Shown piece after piece: positions 17,649 through 25,688 of a stretch of 64,000 nucleotides of DNA. The stretch is taken from assembly GCA_020444065.1 (NCBI GenBank), contig JAHLLQ010000001.1, positions 868,001 through 932,000 of the forward strand. Direction: 5' to 3'. Position 1 is the first letter of the stretch, and each line of letters opens with the position of its first letter. The notes beneath the pieces are model-generated. The model saw only the letters and a list, made by a program, of their open reading frames with translations, did not search any database and was not told the origin of the DNA. The stretch is from a bacterium. GTDB taxonomy: Bacteria > Sumerlaeota > Sumerlaeia > SLMS01 > JAHLLQ01. The position numbers were made by a program, and so were the translations under genes.

Positions 17649-19338
17649 CCGTGGCACGGCCGGATTTGCCCAACCACCTTGCCACAAGCCCCTTCAGTCT
17701 CCGTTTTGCTCTCCGCACCGAGGGAATGGAGAGAGGGGTTTCCTTCAGACCTGCCTGCAAGAACAGGATCCCAAGTTCGCGAGTATCGGCAACGCCATAC
17801 CTGACCCGCGGACGAAACGAACGCCGACATGTGACCTGGACAGCGACAACATGGCCACCATCCGACGGCACCGGGACTTCAATCGCGAAGTAACCCGCCT
17901 CCTTGAACTTGATCGGTGTCGCGGTTCCAGCTATCAAAATGGTGAGTGAATCCACATCGTCCGAATGGAAGTTCTCTTCGGGCAGTCTACCGGCCAACTG
18001 AAGAGATGCCGCCCCCTTGCCCGTGCGTGCAAAGAAGAGGTGGAATTCCTTCTTCGTCCAGCGGTAGCTGGAGTCCCCTGTAGGGTTTTCCATTCCCCAG
18101 AAGCCCTGGATGAAGTGCTGGTCGTGCATGTGTTCGGGCAGCAGCGGGTTTGGGAGATTCTCCGAGCGCGGCGCGGGAATCCACTTGTGCGATGCGCACC
18201 CGGGGCAAGGGCTCTCACCGGGAGTGTGCATTCCTCTCCGAAAATCCAGGAACTTGCCGCCATTCCAGATAACGGCAAAATCCTCCTCCCGAATGTTCCC
18301 CATGACGTTATAGCGCTGCCAGCAGGGGCGAACCTCGCCATCGGAGGTGATCATGATCTGGTAGTGGGAGGCCGTACAATCGAGGATCATGCCCTCATCG
18401 GCGGACTTCCAACTGAAGGCTTCCATCGATTCGCCGGCCGTATCGTCTTTCCTCGGGGTAAAATCGGGTTTCGTTGTCGCAACCTCACACTCATCCATAA
18501 ACGGAACCGAATTGACGAACTCGATTCCGAATCGGTCGCAATTCGCCCGGCATTCATCCATGAGGCGGCGAAGGCGATCAATGCGATCGGCCTCCATCAT
18601 ACAGATGTGCAGTTCATCGAGATCGAACATCGGCTGGAAGAAGATCGCGTCGGCCCCGAGTTCCGCCGCGAGTTCGGGCAGCATGGGCAGTTCCTCCGCG
18701 TTCGGCAGCATCGGCATGAACGCGAGATGAATCTTTAGCCAGCCGCCCTCCGGATGCTGGCGGTCGCGCTCGCCTGCGATGGCCCGGACGCGGTCCTTCA
18801 CGTGGTCGAAATTCCCGCCCTGGCGGATATTGTCGTAGGTCTGGCTAGTTGCCGCATCGATGCTGCAATACAACACATTCACGCATCGGGCGATTGTTTC
18901 AGCGTACGAAGGACGCCAGGCGCTGAGCGACGAGTAGAGCTCGATCTTGCAGCCGCAGTCGCAGATGTATTGAATGACCTCTTCGAAGTCCTTGTAGAGC
19001 AGAGGCTCGCCTGCGCCCGCGACTGTGATCTCGGTTGCATGGGGAATCATATCCTTGAGCTGTTGCCAGGATCGATCGTCCAGCTCAATCGTCGGCGAAT
19101 AGCCCGGCATGGACTGGTGGCACTGGATGCACTTGAGCGGGCACCGCGCCGTCAGGCCGATATTGAGCCGTTGAGGATATGGATTATCATCGCGCAGATA
19201 GAGAGCGCGATACTCAGGAACCGTGAGCAAATCGATCGATTGCTGGACGCGCTCCGACACGGTAGATTTCCCCTTCCCCGAATCTTCGCATTGCGAATTA
19301 AGAGGATCATCCACATGTGTACTGGGGTCAAGGAGCAT
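17521..19338 (-). CDS. Radical SAM protein with SPASM-like C-terminal cluster domain
   Basis: 605 residues from ATG 19338 (a GTG at 19260 with AAGGGGAA upstream is a good alternative start). The [4Fe-4S]/SAM motif C-x3-C-x2-C is at residues 66-73 (TARCPLKCIQCHQS), followed by AGAGEPLLYKDF, the GGE-like strand. Downstream, TSDGEVRPCWQRYNVMGNI and PGESPCPGCASHKW give a SPASM-type auxiliary cluster. Residues after about 430 form a separate region with FHLFFARTGKGAASLQLAG, possibly beta-rich. The last 40 residues are Arg-rich and lie antisense to the GNAT gene, so the original stop may have been lost. Substrate unknown. Confidence 0.82.
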   Translation of the reverse strand: MLLDPSTHVDDPLNSQCEDSGKGKSTVSERVQQSIDLLTVPEYRALYLRDDNPYPQRLNIGLTARCPLKCIQCHQSMPGYSPTIELDDRSWQQLKDMIPHATEITVAGAGEPLLYKDFEEVIQYICDCGCKIELYSSLSAWRPSYAETIARCVNVLYCSIDAATSQTYDNIRQGGNFDHVKDRVRAIAGERDRQHPEGGWLKIHLAFMPMLPNAEELPMLPELAAELGADAIFFQPMFDLDELHICMMEADRIDRLRRLMDECRANCDRFGIEFVNSVPFMDECEVATTKPDFTPRKDDTAGESMEAFSWKSADEGMILDCTASHYQIMITSDGEVRPCWQRYNVMGNIREEDFAVIWNGGKFLDFRRGMHTPGESPCPGCASHKWIPAPRSENLPNPLLPEHMHDQHFIQGFWGMENPTGDSSYRWTKKEFHLFFARTGKGAASLQLAGRLPEENFHSDDVDSLTILIAGTATPIKFKEAGYFAIEVPVPSDGGHVVAVQVTCRRSFRPRVRYGVADTRELGILFLQAGLKETPLSIPSVRRAKRRLKGLVARWLGKSGRATATWQFSAHRRRDRTRDRRFPRRRAAFPSTRSRIAPEDRSLPG

Positions 19339-19518
19339 GGCGATACATCGGATGAAGAGTCGCCCATCAGTTGGCTGGCAACTCGCGATAATCAGTAACC
19401 TGAGTGCTGATCGTTTGCACTGTTGGACTTGACCGCCTTGCGGGGATGTCCCCAACCTCGCTGGAGGGAAACACGGCCAGGCAGTTCTGATCGGCCGGCC
19501 CGGGAGATTTTTGCGCTT

Positions 19519-21174
19519 ATGCGTTGTCCGTACTGCGACACGATCAATCGCGACGATCGCGAGAAATGCTATCACTGCAGCAAGGACTTGTCCATGCTGC
19601 GGCTGATCGTCAATCGCGCCAAGAATCACTACAATCAGGCCCTGGAGCACGCCGAGCGCGGTCGTTTGATCGAGGCGATCTCGGAGTTGGACAGCGCCCT
19701 GCAATTGGACAACACCTTCACCGAGGCCCGTCTGCTGCTGGGAACGCTGTATGCCCGGCTCGAGCGCCCCGAGGAAGCGCGCACACAGTGGGATGAGGTC
19801 CTGGCGTCTGACATTTCATTACGTCGAGCGCACGAGTACCTCGGCGCGATTGGTGCCCTGAAGCGCACCTTGCCCCTGGCGCGCCGGGTACGCGCAGCAC
19901 TAGTCGCGGCGGGGATGATCATGGCGTTTGCGGTCGCGATCGTAGCGATCTCGCTCTGGCCGTCGCGCGAAGAACGACTCCTGGATGAAGCCTGGCGCCA
20001 GTTTGCCGACCGCAACTTCGTCGAAAGCGATCGATTGATTTCGATCATGGCCCGTCCGCTGTCGAATGACGATCTGGAGAGTTCGGCACTGCTACTGGAG
20101 TCGTCGATTCAGCAGGCGATCGACGAACGCTTGCAACTGGTGACGCACAACCTGGCGCAAGGGCATTACGATGGGGCGATGGATGTGATTGCGGAGATCG
20201 AGAGTCTCTCTCCCCCGCCAAGCGTCATGCACACAATTTCGAACTACCGAAGTCTGATTCGCGCTGCCCTCGAGGAGCAGGTCGCAAGCGCTGCAGAAGC
20301 GGATTTCAGCGCCGAAAACCTGGATCAGCTCGAACAGTATGCGGACGAGTTGAAGGTGATGTTCCCGGCGTCTGAGGTTGGTGAAAAGGCTCTGCGGAGT
20401 TTCACAGAAAAGGGTCGGCGGCGATTCAGGGCAATGCTGGAGAAGATCGATGAAGAGTTGGCCGCCCAAAGCGCCCCGTCAGTGATCCAATTGCTTCTGG
20501 AAGACACACGCGCTCTCGCGATGCTCTTGGATCAGGAGGGAGAGCTTCAGACCCGCCAGCAATTGATCTCGCGACTGGAGCAGCGCCTCTCCTACGAGTC
20601 CGCAGTGGAAGAAGCAGAAGCGGGGCGGGATGAGCAGGCCCTGGCCATGCTCTCGCAGTTTGATGCGGGTGCCGCGACAGAGGAAATTGCCAGGAAAGCC
20701 CTGCAATTGAAGGCACAACTGAAGGAGCAGGTGCGGAAACAGCGGATCGAGCGCCTCTGGGCCGCGATCGACTCCGAGGATTACTCGGAGGCCATGAAAT
20801 TGGCACAAAGCATCGATTTGGAAGGCCTGGATGAAGCGTCTCAAGCTGCTCTTGAGGAACGTATGGGAGAGGTAGAGCGACGATTCGCTTTGTCGGCGTA
20901 CTACGAATTGATGAAGCACGCGGATCAGTTCGAAGCAGGTACGATCGATGAAGCAACGGCGCGCGATGCACTGGAGAAAATCGATCAAATCGATGGCCAT
21001 CTGCCAGCGAGCGTAAAGGCCGCGGCGTGGGATGACTTGTACTTCTTCCGTGCAGTCGCACATCGTGTCTTGGGACAAACAAACGAATCGAACGATGCGA
21101 TCGAAAGCCTTCGCAGCGAGTATCCAAACTCACCTTACCTGCTTGTTTGGGAACGTGTTGTTGCCGCGAATTGA
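19519..21174 (+). CDS. Zinc-ribbon, TPR and single-TM protein
   Basis: 551 residues, not assignable to a named family. Residues 3-20 are a CxxC-x10-CxxC zinc ribbon (RCPYCDTINRDDREKCYHC); 34-112 contain TPR-like repeats (NQALEHAERGRLIEAISELD, then TEARLLLGTLYARLERPEEA). A membrane helix lies at about 125-147, and the remaining 400 residues are an acidic, all-helical region with TPR-like spacing, presumably outside the cytoplasmic membrane. The ATG at 19519 is chosen because the ribbon begins there; the Shine-Dalgarno (GGGAG) is distant. Confidence 0.72.
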   Translation: MRCPYCDTINRDDREKCYHCSKDLSMLRLIVNRAKNHYNQALEHAERGRLIEAISELDSALQLDNTFTEARLLLGTLYARLERPEEARTQWDEVLASDISLRRAHEYLGAIGALKRTLPLARRVRAALVAAGMIMAFAVAIVAISLWPSREERLLDEAWRQFADRNFVESDRLISIMARPLSNDDLESSALLLESSIQQAIDERLQLVTHNLAQGHYDGAMDVIAEIESLSPPPSVMHTISNYRSLIRAALEEQVASAAEADFSAENLDQLEQYADELKVMFPASEVGEKALRSFTEKGRRRFRAMLEKIDEELAAQSAPSVIQLLLEDTRALAMLLDQEGELQTRQQLISRLEQRLSYESAVEEAEAGRDEQALAMLSQFDAGAATEEIARKALQLKAQLKEQVRKQRIERLWAAIDSEDYSEAMKLAQSIDLEGLDEASQAALEERMGEVERRFALSAYYELMKHADQFEAGTIDEATARDALEKIDQIDGHLPASVKAAAWDDLYFFRAVAHRVLGQTNESNDAIESLRSEYPNSPYLLVWERVVAAN

Positions 21175-21210
21175 ATCGCAAGCGCACACATTGTTCTCAA
21201 AGCCTGCGAT

Positions 21211-21241
21211 CCTGTGGAAAACTTGTCGTTTTTTCCACAGG
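21211..21241. repeat. Inverted repeat with paired DnaA-box-like ends
   Basis: Perfect 11-bp inverted repeat CCTGTGGAAAA / TTTTCCACAGG around a 9-nt loop, 37 bases past the TPR gene stop and 150 bases before the H1-like gene. Each arm contains TTTTCCACA, one base from the DnaA box TTATCCACA. It could be a terminator (a T-run precedes the right arm), or a protein-binding palindrome in the promoter region of the H1-like gene; a TTGACA at 21257-21262 follows it. Confidence 0.4.
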
Positions 21242-21394
21242 TTCGGTCGTTTGTTGTTGACACGTTTCAGCCGTCATCAAGACCATGGCATTCAATAGAA
21301 GCATTAATCGGAGAGCTTCCCGCGGGTGTGGAGAAAAACAGCATAGCCTGCTCCGCACAAAAACCCAAATTCCAGTAGTGAGGTGAAAGTTCCA

Positions 21395-22069
21395 ATGGCT
21401 AAGAAGGCATCCGCGAAGAAAGCCGCCAAAAAAACAGTCGCGAAAAAGGCGGCAAAGAAACCCACCGCCAAGAAGGCAACAAAACGCGTGAAGAAGGTCG
21501 CCGCTAAGAAGGGCGCCAAGCGCGTCAAGAAGGCCGCCGCCAAGAAGACCGCGAAGAAGGCTGCCAAGAAGACCGCAAAAAAGGCCGCTAAGAAAACTGC
21601 GAAGAAAGCTGCCAAGCGCGTGAAGAAGGCCGCCGCCAAGAAGACAGCGAAGAAGCGCGTGAAGAAGGCTGCCAAGAAGACCGCGAAGAAGCGCACCATC
21701 AAGAAGTCGGCGAAGAAGCCGGCCGCCAAGAAGGCCACCGCTAAGAAGGCCGCTAAGAAGACTGCGAAAAAAGCTGCCAAGCGCGTGAAGAAGGCCGCCA
21801 AGAAGACCGCAAAGAAGGCTACAAAGCGCGTCAAGAAGGCAGCCCCAAAGAAAACCGCCAAGAAAGCCGCCAAGCGCGTGAAGAAGGCCGCAAAGAAGGC
21901 CACCAAGCGCGTGAAGAAGGCCGCAAAGAAGACCGCGAAGAAGGCCACAAAGCGAGTCAAGAAGGCCGCAGCAAAGAAGACCGCTAAGAAGGCCACGAAG
22001 CGCGTCAAGAAGGCTGCACCGAAGAGAGCAGCCAAGAAGACCGCCAGAAAACGTACAGCCAAGAAGTAA
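21395..22069 (+). CDS. Lys/Ala-rich histone H1-like DNA-binding protein
   Basis: 224 residues composed almost only of Lys, Ala, Thr, Arg and Val, with no acidic or aromatic residue. The unit KKAAKKTAKK alternates with about ten copies of KRVKKAA, as in the C-terminal tail of eukaryotic H1 and in bacterial AlgP/Hc1-type proteins. Expected to bind and condense DNA or RNA non-specifically in the nucleoid. Start at ATG 21395 (MAKKASAKK) has AGGTGA nine bases upstream; an in-frame ATG at 21383 is the alternative. A strong hairpin follows. The antisense reading frames are low-complexity shadows. Confidence 0.85.
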   Translation: MAKKASAKKAAKKTVAKKAAKKPTAKKATKRVKKVAAKKGAKRVKKAAAKKTAKKAAKKTAKKAAKKTAKKAAKRVKKAAAKKTAKKRVKKAAKKTAKKRTIKKSAKKPAAKKATAKKAAKKTAKKAAKRVKKAAKKTAKKATKRVKKAAPKKTAKKAAKRVKKAAKKATKRVKKAAKKTAKKATKRVKKAAAKKTAKKATKRVKKAAPKRAAKKTARKRTAKK

Positions 22070-22115
22070 GCAGGACCGGGAAGCTGGCTGTAAGCTTGCA
22101 AGTGCAGTAGAAAAA

Positions 22116-22147
22116 GGAAGCGCGGAGATCTGATCTCCGCGCCTTTT
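22116..22147. terminator. Strong bidirectional terminator
   Basis: Palindrome GCGCGGAGATC-T-GATCTCCGCGC flanked by AAAAAGG on the left and CCTTTTTC on the right, so it works in both directions. It separates the convergent H1-like and ftsA genes. Confidence 0.9.
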
Positions 22148-22184
22148 TCTTTTCACGATGTTCAGCCGCGCGACGGCGGTGTCC

Positions 22185-23534
22185 TCAGTACCAGTCGATC
22201 GCCTTCTTGAAGAATCGGATCAATCGGTGGAACATGTTGTCCTCCGAGACGAAGGACGTGTCGTGCTCGTGCTGGAGGCCATAGAAGATCAGGCCGACGC
22301 CGGTCGAATAGATGGGCGAGTTCGCCAGACTCGACAGCCCGGAGAGACCACACGGGCGTCCGATCTTGCAGGGGCGCTCGAAGATCTTCTCTGCAAGGAC
22401 ATCGGTGCCCTCCTGGAGCGACGCGCCACCGGTCAGAACGATTCCGCCGAAGGCCTTCTCGTAGTAAGGCGACTTCTCGCACTCCTCGCGCACCTGCATG
22501 AGGATCTCCTGCACGCGGCTCTCGATGATCTCTGCGAGGAACTGGCGGTTGATCTCCTGTTTCTTGCCGGTCAGTGCGACGGGGACCTCGATTTTCTCCT
22601 CGGGGTTCACGGTGTGGCGCAGGCAGGTGCCGTAGCGCTTCTTCAGATTCTCTGCGTCGTAGCAACTGACCTTCAGCCCGCGCCGGATGTCTTCCGTCAC
22701 CGCGTCGCCGCCGTAAGAGACCACGCTCGTGTAGCGCACGGCTCCGTTTGCCCAGATCGCAATGTCGGCCGTGCCACCGCCGATATCGACAAGCACGACG
22801 CCCAGATCGCGCTCCTCGGGGGTGAGAACGGCCAGAGAGGAGGCGAGTGGCTCGAGGTAGATGCCGCCGACGCGATAGCGAGCCTGCTTTACGGCGCGCA
22901 CGATGTTCTGCGCGCTGGTCACGGCGGCCGTCACAGTCAGCACTTCGGCCTTCAGCTTGCGCGAGGCGAATCCTTCGGGGTTCGCGACGGGGCCGTCGTC
23001 CATGATGAAGCGTTGCGGGATAATGTGGATGATTTCGCGCTCGAGGGGAACGATGTTGGCAATTGCCTTGTCGACGGCTCGACGGATGTCGGCGCGATTC
23101 ACGCCACGCTCCGGATTCGCAACAGTCACGACGGCGCTCGTCTGATGTGACTGGATGTGTCCGCCGGCGATACCGACGAGGACGTCGCGCACCGCAACCT
23201 GGGCGATTTCTTCGGCCTTGCGGATCGCGGTTCGGATCGAATTGACGGTTTCGTCGAGATCAACGACCACGCCGCGGCGAAGACCTTGGCTCGGTGTACT
23301 TGCAAGGCCGCGGATCGTGGTCTTCCCCTTCGGATCGATCTCGCCGATGATCGCGCAGATTTTTGTGGTGCCGATATCAAGACCCATGAACGTGCGGGTC
23401 TTGGTCGGAGGACGAAAAGCAAACTGGCCGGATGTGGTTGCGTCGGTCGCGAGCGGTTCGATCGGAAGTGAGACGACAGTGGGAGCCGTCGTGGTGGCTT
23501 TCTTCTTCTCGCGCGTCGTGGTGGAAGGCGCCAT
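22185..23534 (-). CDS. ftsA: Cell-division protein FtsA
   Basis: Actin-like ATPase that tethers FtsZ to the membrane at the division site. 449 residues. Phosphate loops TFMGLDIGTTKICAIIGE and VVLVDIGGGTADIAIW are intact, as are GGHIQSHQ and TGGASLQEG. The C-terminus ends in an amphipathic membrane-targeting helix (MFHRLIRFFKKAIDWY). The N-terminus carries about 48 extra residues, Thr/Pro-rich, before the usual start. AGGAG precedes the ATG by ten bases. Neither ftsQ nor ftsZ flanks it: the neighbours are the H1-like gene and, divergently, the BMC gene. Confidence 0.93.
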   Translation of the reverse strand: MAPSTTTREKKKATTTAPTVVSLPIEPLATDATTSGQFAFRPPTKTRTFMGLDIGTTKICAIIGEIDPKGKTTIRGLASTPSQGLRRGVVVDLDETVNSIRTAIRKAEEIAQVAVRDVLVGIAGGHIQSHQTSAVVTVANPERGVNRADIRRAVDKAIANIVPLEREIIHIIPQRFIMDDGPVANPEGFASRKLKAEVLTVTAAVTSAQNIVRAVKQARYRVGGIYLEPLASSLAVLTPEERDLGVVLVDIGGGTADIAIWANGAVRYTSVVSYGGDAVTEDIRRGLKVSCYDAENLKKRYGTCLRHTVNPEEKIEVPVALTGKKQEINRQFLAEIIESRVQEILMQVREECEKSPYYEKAFGGIVLTGGASLQEGTDVLAEKIFERPCKIGRPCGLSGLSSLANSPIYSTGVGLIFYGLQHEHDTSFVSEDNMFHRLIRFFKKAIDWY

Positions 23535-24005
23535 GAACGTGGAACTCCTGAAAGGTGCTGGGAACGGGTAATGTCTGCGGGCGCAGGCCGATCAACCCAT
23601 TGGTTCAGACGCGAAGGTCAACAGAGGCAAGTTTAATCCGCGCCGTTTCGAGCAGTGAAACGCGTTGAGTCTTCGAATTGTTCTCCTGACTTCCGACCAT
23701 CCCATGGAAATCGGCTCTTCCTCCTGTTTCACTTCATTTCCTGTTCCGCAGCAGATCTGTGAAGAACTTCTTGTCGTCTCGGGGCGGAAACGTCTTGGCA
23801 TCCCAGCAACCGGTCGTGCTATACATGCAGATTCCGACGGCCGACGGCCTGTCGGAGCGCGGCGTGGAACTCACAAAATGGTTGATGCCACCGCCGCCGA
23901 TCAGGTTATTCGACAAGGTTATCTTCCTATTCTGGGGTGGCGTACCCCGGCAGGTGGATGACCCGTCAGGAAACCGGAAGAACGCCCCACAAGGAATAGT
24001 GACCC
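23535..24005. other. Divergent intergenic region between ftsA and the BMC gene
   Basis: 471 bases with no supported gene; the short frames inside have no start signal or recognisable sequence. It must hold both promoters. One weak candidate for the BMC gene is TTGATG (23882-23887) and GTTATT (23905-23910) with 17-bp spacing, matching the -10 consensus at only three positions. Confidence 0.45.
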
Positions 24006-24887
24006 ATGCCCCGCGCCTATGGATTCGTTGAAACAAAAGGATTTACCGGCTGCGTCGAAGCAACCGACGCCATGAACAAGGCCGCGTCGGTGGATTATGT
24101 CCGCCGCGTCGACATCGGAGGCGGCTTCGTGACAACGCTGGTAACCGGCGATGTCGGTGCCGTGAAGGCCTCGGTCGATGCCGGGACCGCTGCCGCCCGT
24201 CGCGTCGGCGAGCTGTTGACCAGCAACGTGATTCCGAACCTGCACGAGTTCGCCACCAAGTTTATCATCGGCGCGGACAAGTTGAAAGAACTCGACCCCG
24301 GAATGCGCGCACTTGGCATGATCGAAATGATCGGCTACACGGCGCTGACCGAAGCGGCCGACGCGGCGGTCAAGGCTGCCAACTCGGTGATCTCCGATCG
24401 CCTCTGGATCGGCAGCGGCTACGCGATCGTTCTACTGCGCGGCGATGTGGCTGCGGTCCGTGCCTCCGTTGACGCTGGTGCGGCAGCTGCCAGCCGTCTG
24501 TCGAAGCTCGTTGCCGCTCACGTCATTCCGTCGCCCCACATGATGCTGAACAACGTTCTGCCGATCGGCCCGGCCGAGAAGAATGCTCCGAAGCAGGGCC
24601 CTGCGGGCTCCGGCGATGGCGATGCGCTTGGCTTCGTCGAAACGAAGGGTTTTGCCGCGATGGTCGCCGCCAGCGATGCCGGCGTGAAAGCCGCTCGCGT
24701 GACTCCGCTCGGATGGCAGAAGGTCGGCGCAGCTCTGGTCACGACGATCTTCCAGGGCGATGTCGCTGCGGTGAAGGCCTCTGTGGACGCCGGCGCCGCC
24801 GAGGCGCGCCGCGTGGGCGATCTGGTTTCCGTCAACGTCATCCCGCGCCCGCACGAGGCTGTGCACTCCTACAACTTCCCGAAGTAA
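24006..24887 (+). CDS. Bacterial-microcompartment shell protein with three tandem BMC domains
   Basis: 293 residues made of three PF00936-type BMC domains: 4-82, 102-180 and 207-288, joined by Lys/Pro/Gly-rich linkers of about 20 and 27 residues. Each domain has the non-permuted CcmK/PduA order: start G(F/M)(V/I)E-x2-G(F/Y), edge Lys in the DA-x2-KAA motif (Lys25, 123, 228), pore segment (DIGGGF, WIGSGY, KVGAAL), then GDV-x-AV(K/R)ASVDAG and VIP-x2-H. Only domain 3 keeps the full RPHE tail. Standard shell proteins have one (BMC-H) or two (BMC-T) such domains. No other shell protein, EutN/CcmL pentamer or encapsulated enzyme is in the window. Followed by a hairpin, so probably monocistronic. 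Confidence 0.93.
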   Translation: MPRAYGFVETKGFTGCVEATDAMNKAASVDYVRRVDIGGGFVTTLVTGDVGAVKASVDAGTAAARRVGELLTSNVIPNLHEFATKFIIGADKLKELDPGMRALGMIEMIGYTALTEAADAAVKAANSVISDRLWIGSGYAIVLLRGDVAAVRASVDAGAAAASRLSKLVAAHVIPSPHMMLNNVLPIGPAEKNAPKQGPAGSGDGDALGFVETKGFAAMVAASDAGVKAARVTPLGWQKVGAALVTTIFQGDVAAVKASVDAGAAEARRVGDLVSVNVIPRPHEAVHSYNFPK

Positions 24888-24922
24888 CCGGAACGCGAGA
24901 ACAACCCCTTGCACCTACCGGC

Positions 24923-24946
24923 CGCCGCCCAGTTATCTGGGCGGCG
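24923..24946 (+). terminator. Hairpin after the three-domain BMC gene
   Basis: Ten-bp stem CGCCGCCCAG/CTGGGCGGCG with a TTAT loop, followed by CCGTTCGTTT. It lies 36 bases after the BMC stop and before the acyltransferase gene; probably a partial terminator. Confidence 0.55.
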
Positions 24947-24971
24947 CCGTTCGTTTGGGAGCATTCGATCG

Positions 24972-25688
24972 ATGGGTAAGAAGAAGAACAGACGCTGGCG
25001 GGCTACCAAGTTCTGGCTCCTGCAGCATGTAGTCCTGCCGATCGCCGTACTGCCGGTCAAAGCATGGATGTGGACGTGGCGGATCGAATGGGAGACGCCC
25101 GACTTCATCGAGGAAATTCGGCCCAAGCATCCCAGCCGCGTGATCGCGGTCCTGCATGGTCATCAACTGCAGTTCCTCGGCACGCACCTGAAGATGGGGA
25201 AGCGGCGCATTCCATCAGCGACGATGGTCAGTCCAAGCCGCGATGGCCAGTTGCTCGGAGATGTCATCTCGCGTTTTGGCGCCACGACGGTCTCGGGAAG
25301 CTCGAAATCTCGCGGTGCTGCGGGTTTGATTGAACTAATCAAAGTCGTTCGCGAAGGCCTGGTCGGGCTGATCGCCGTGGATGGCCCGCGCGGCCCGCGC
25401 GCCGTTCCTCGGCCCGGCATCCTGACGCTTGCCAAGCAGTCAGAGGCGCGCCTCTACACTGTCGTGATGCTTAGCGCGCCGGCCGTTCGCTTCAAGAGCT
25501 GGGACCGAACGGAACTTCCAATGCCTTTCGCCAAGGTGCGCGCGCGGGCGAAGCTCTTTCACGACTACTCCGCTGGCGAAGAACCGCCGAATGCTCTGTG
25601 GGCGTTGCAGAATCAGATTCTCGAGGAACTCGAGAAGTCCGGGGAAGAGACACAGGATATCAAGCGGTTGGAGAAGGAGTCGTGCTGA
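24972..25688 (+). CDS. Lysophospholipid acyltransferase-like protein, DUF374 type
   Basis: 238 residues. One N-terminal hydrophobic helix, then the LPLAT signature in DUF374 form: VIAVLHGHQLQFLG (catalytic His region), TMVSPSRDGQLLGDVISRFG, SGSSKSRGAAGLIELIKVVR, and AVDGPRGPRAVPRPG. Proteins of this type acylate lipids at the inner membrane, often linked with lipid A. Start ATG 24972 has GGGAG eleven bases upstream. It ends inside the rsmD start (7-nt overlap), so the pair is translationally coupled. Confidence 0.85.
   Translation: MGKKKNRRWRATKFWLLQHVVLPIAVLPVKAWMWTWRIEWETPDFIEEIRPKHPSRVIAVLHGHQLQFLGTHLKMGKRRIPSATMVSPSRDGQLLGDVISRFGATTVSGSSKSRGAAGLIELIKVVREGLVGLIAVDGPRGPRAVPRPGILTLAKQSEARLYTVVMLSAPAVRFKSWDRTELPMPFAKVRARAKLFHDYSAGEEPPNALWALQNQILEELEKSGEETQDIKRLEKESC

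Noticed and set aside
21197-22156. Long minus-strand frames rich in Leu/Gly/Phe/Ala opposite the H1-like gene
   Set aside because: They are shadows of the repetitive Lys/Ala codons; low complexity and no start signal.
23665-23961. 98-codon plus-strand frame between ftsA and the BMC gene
   Set aside because: No ribosome-binding site, no recognisable composition or motif; treated as intergenic.
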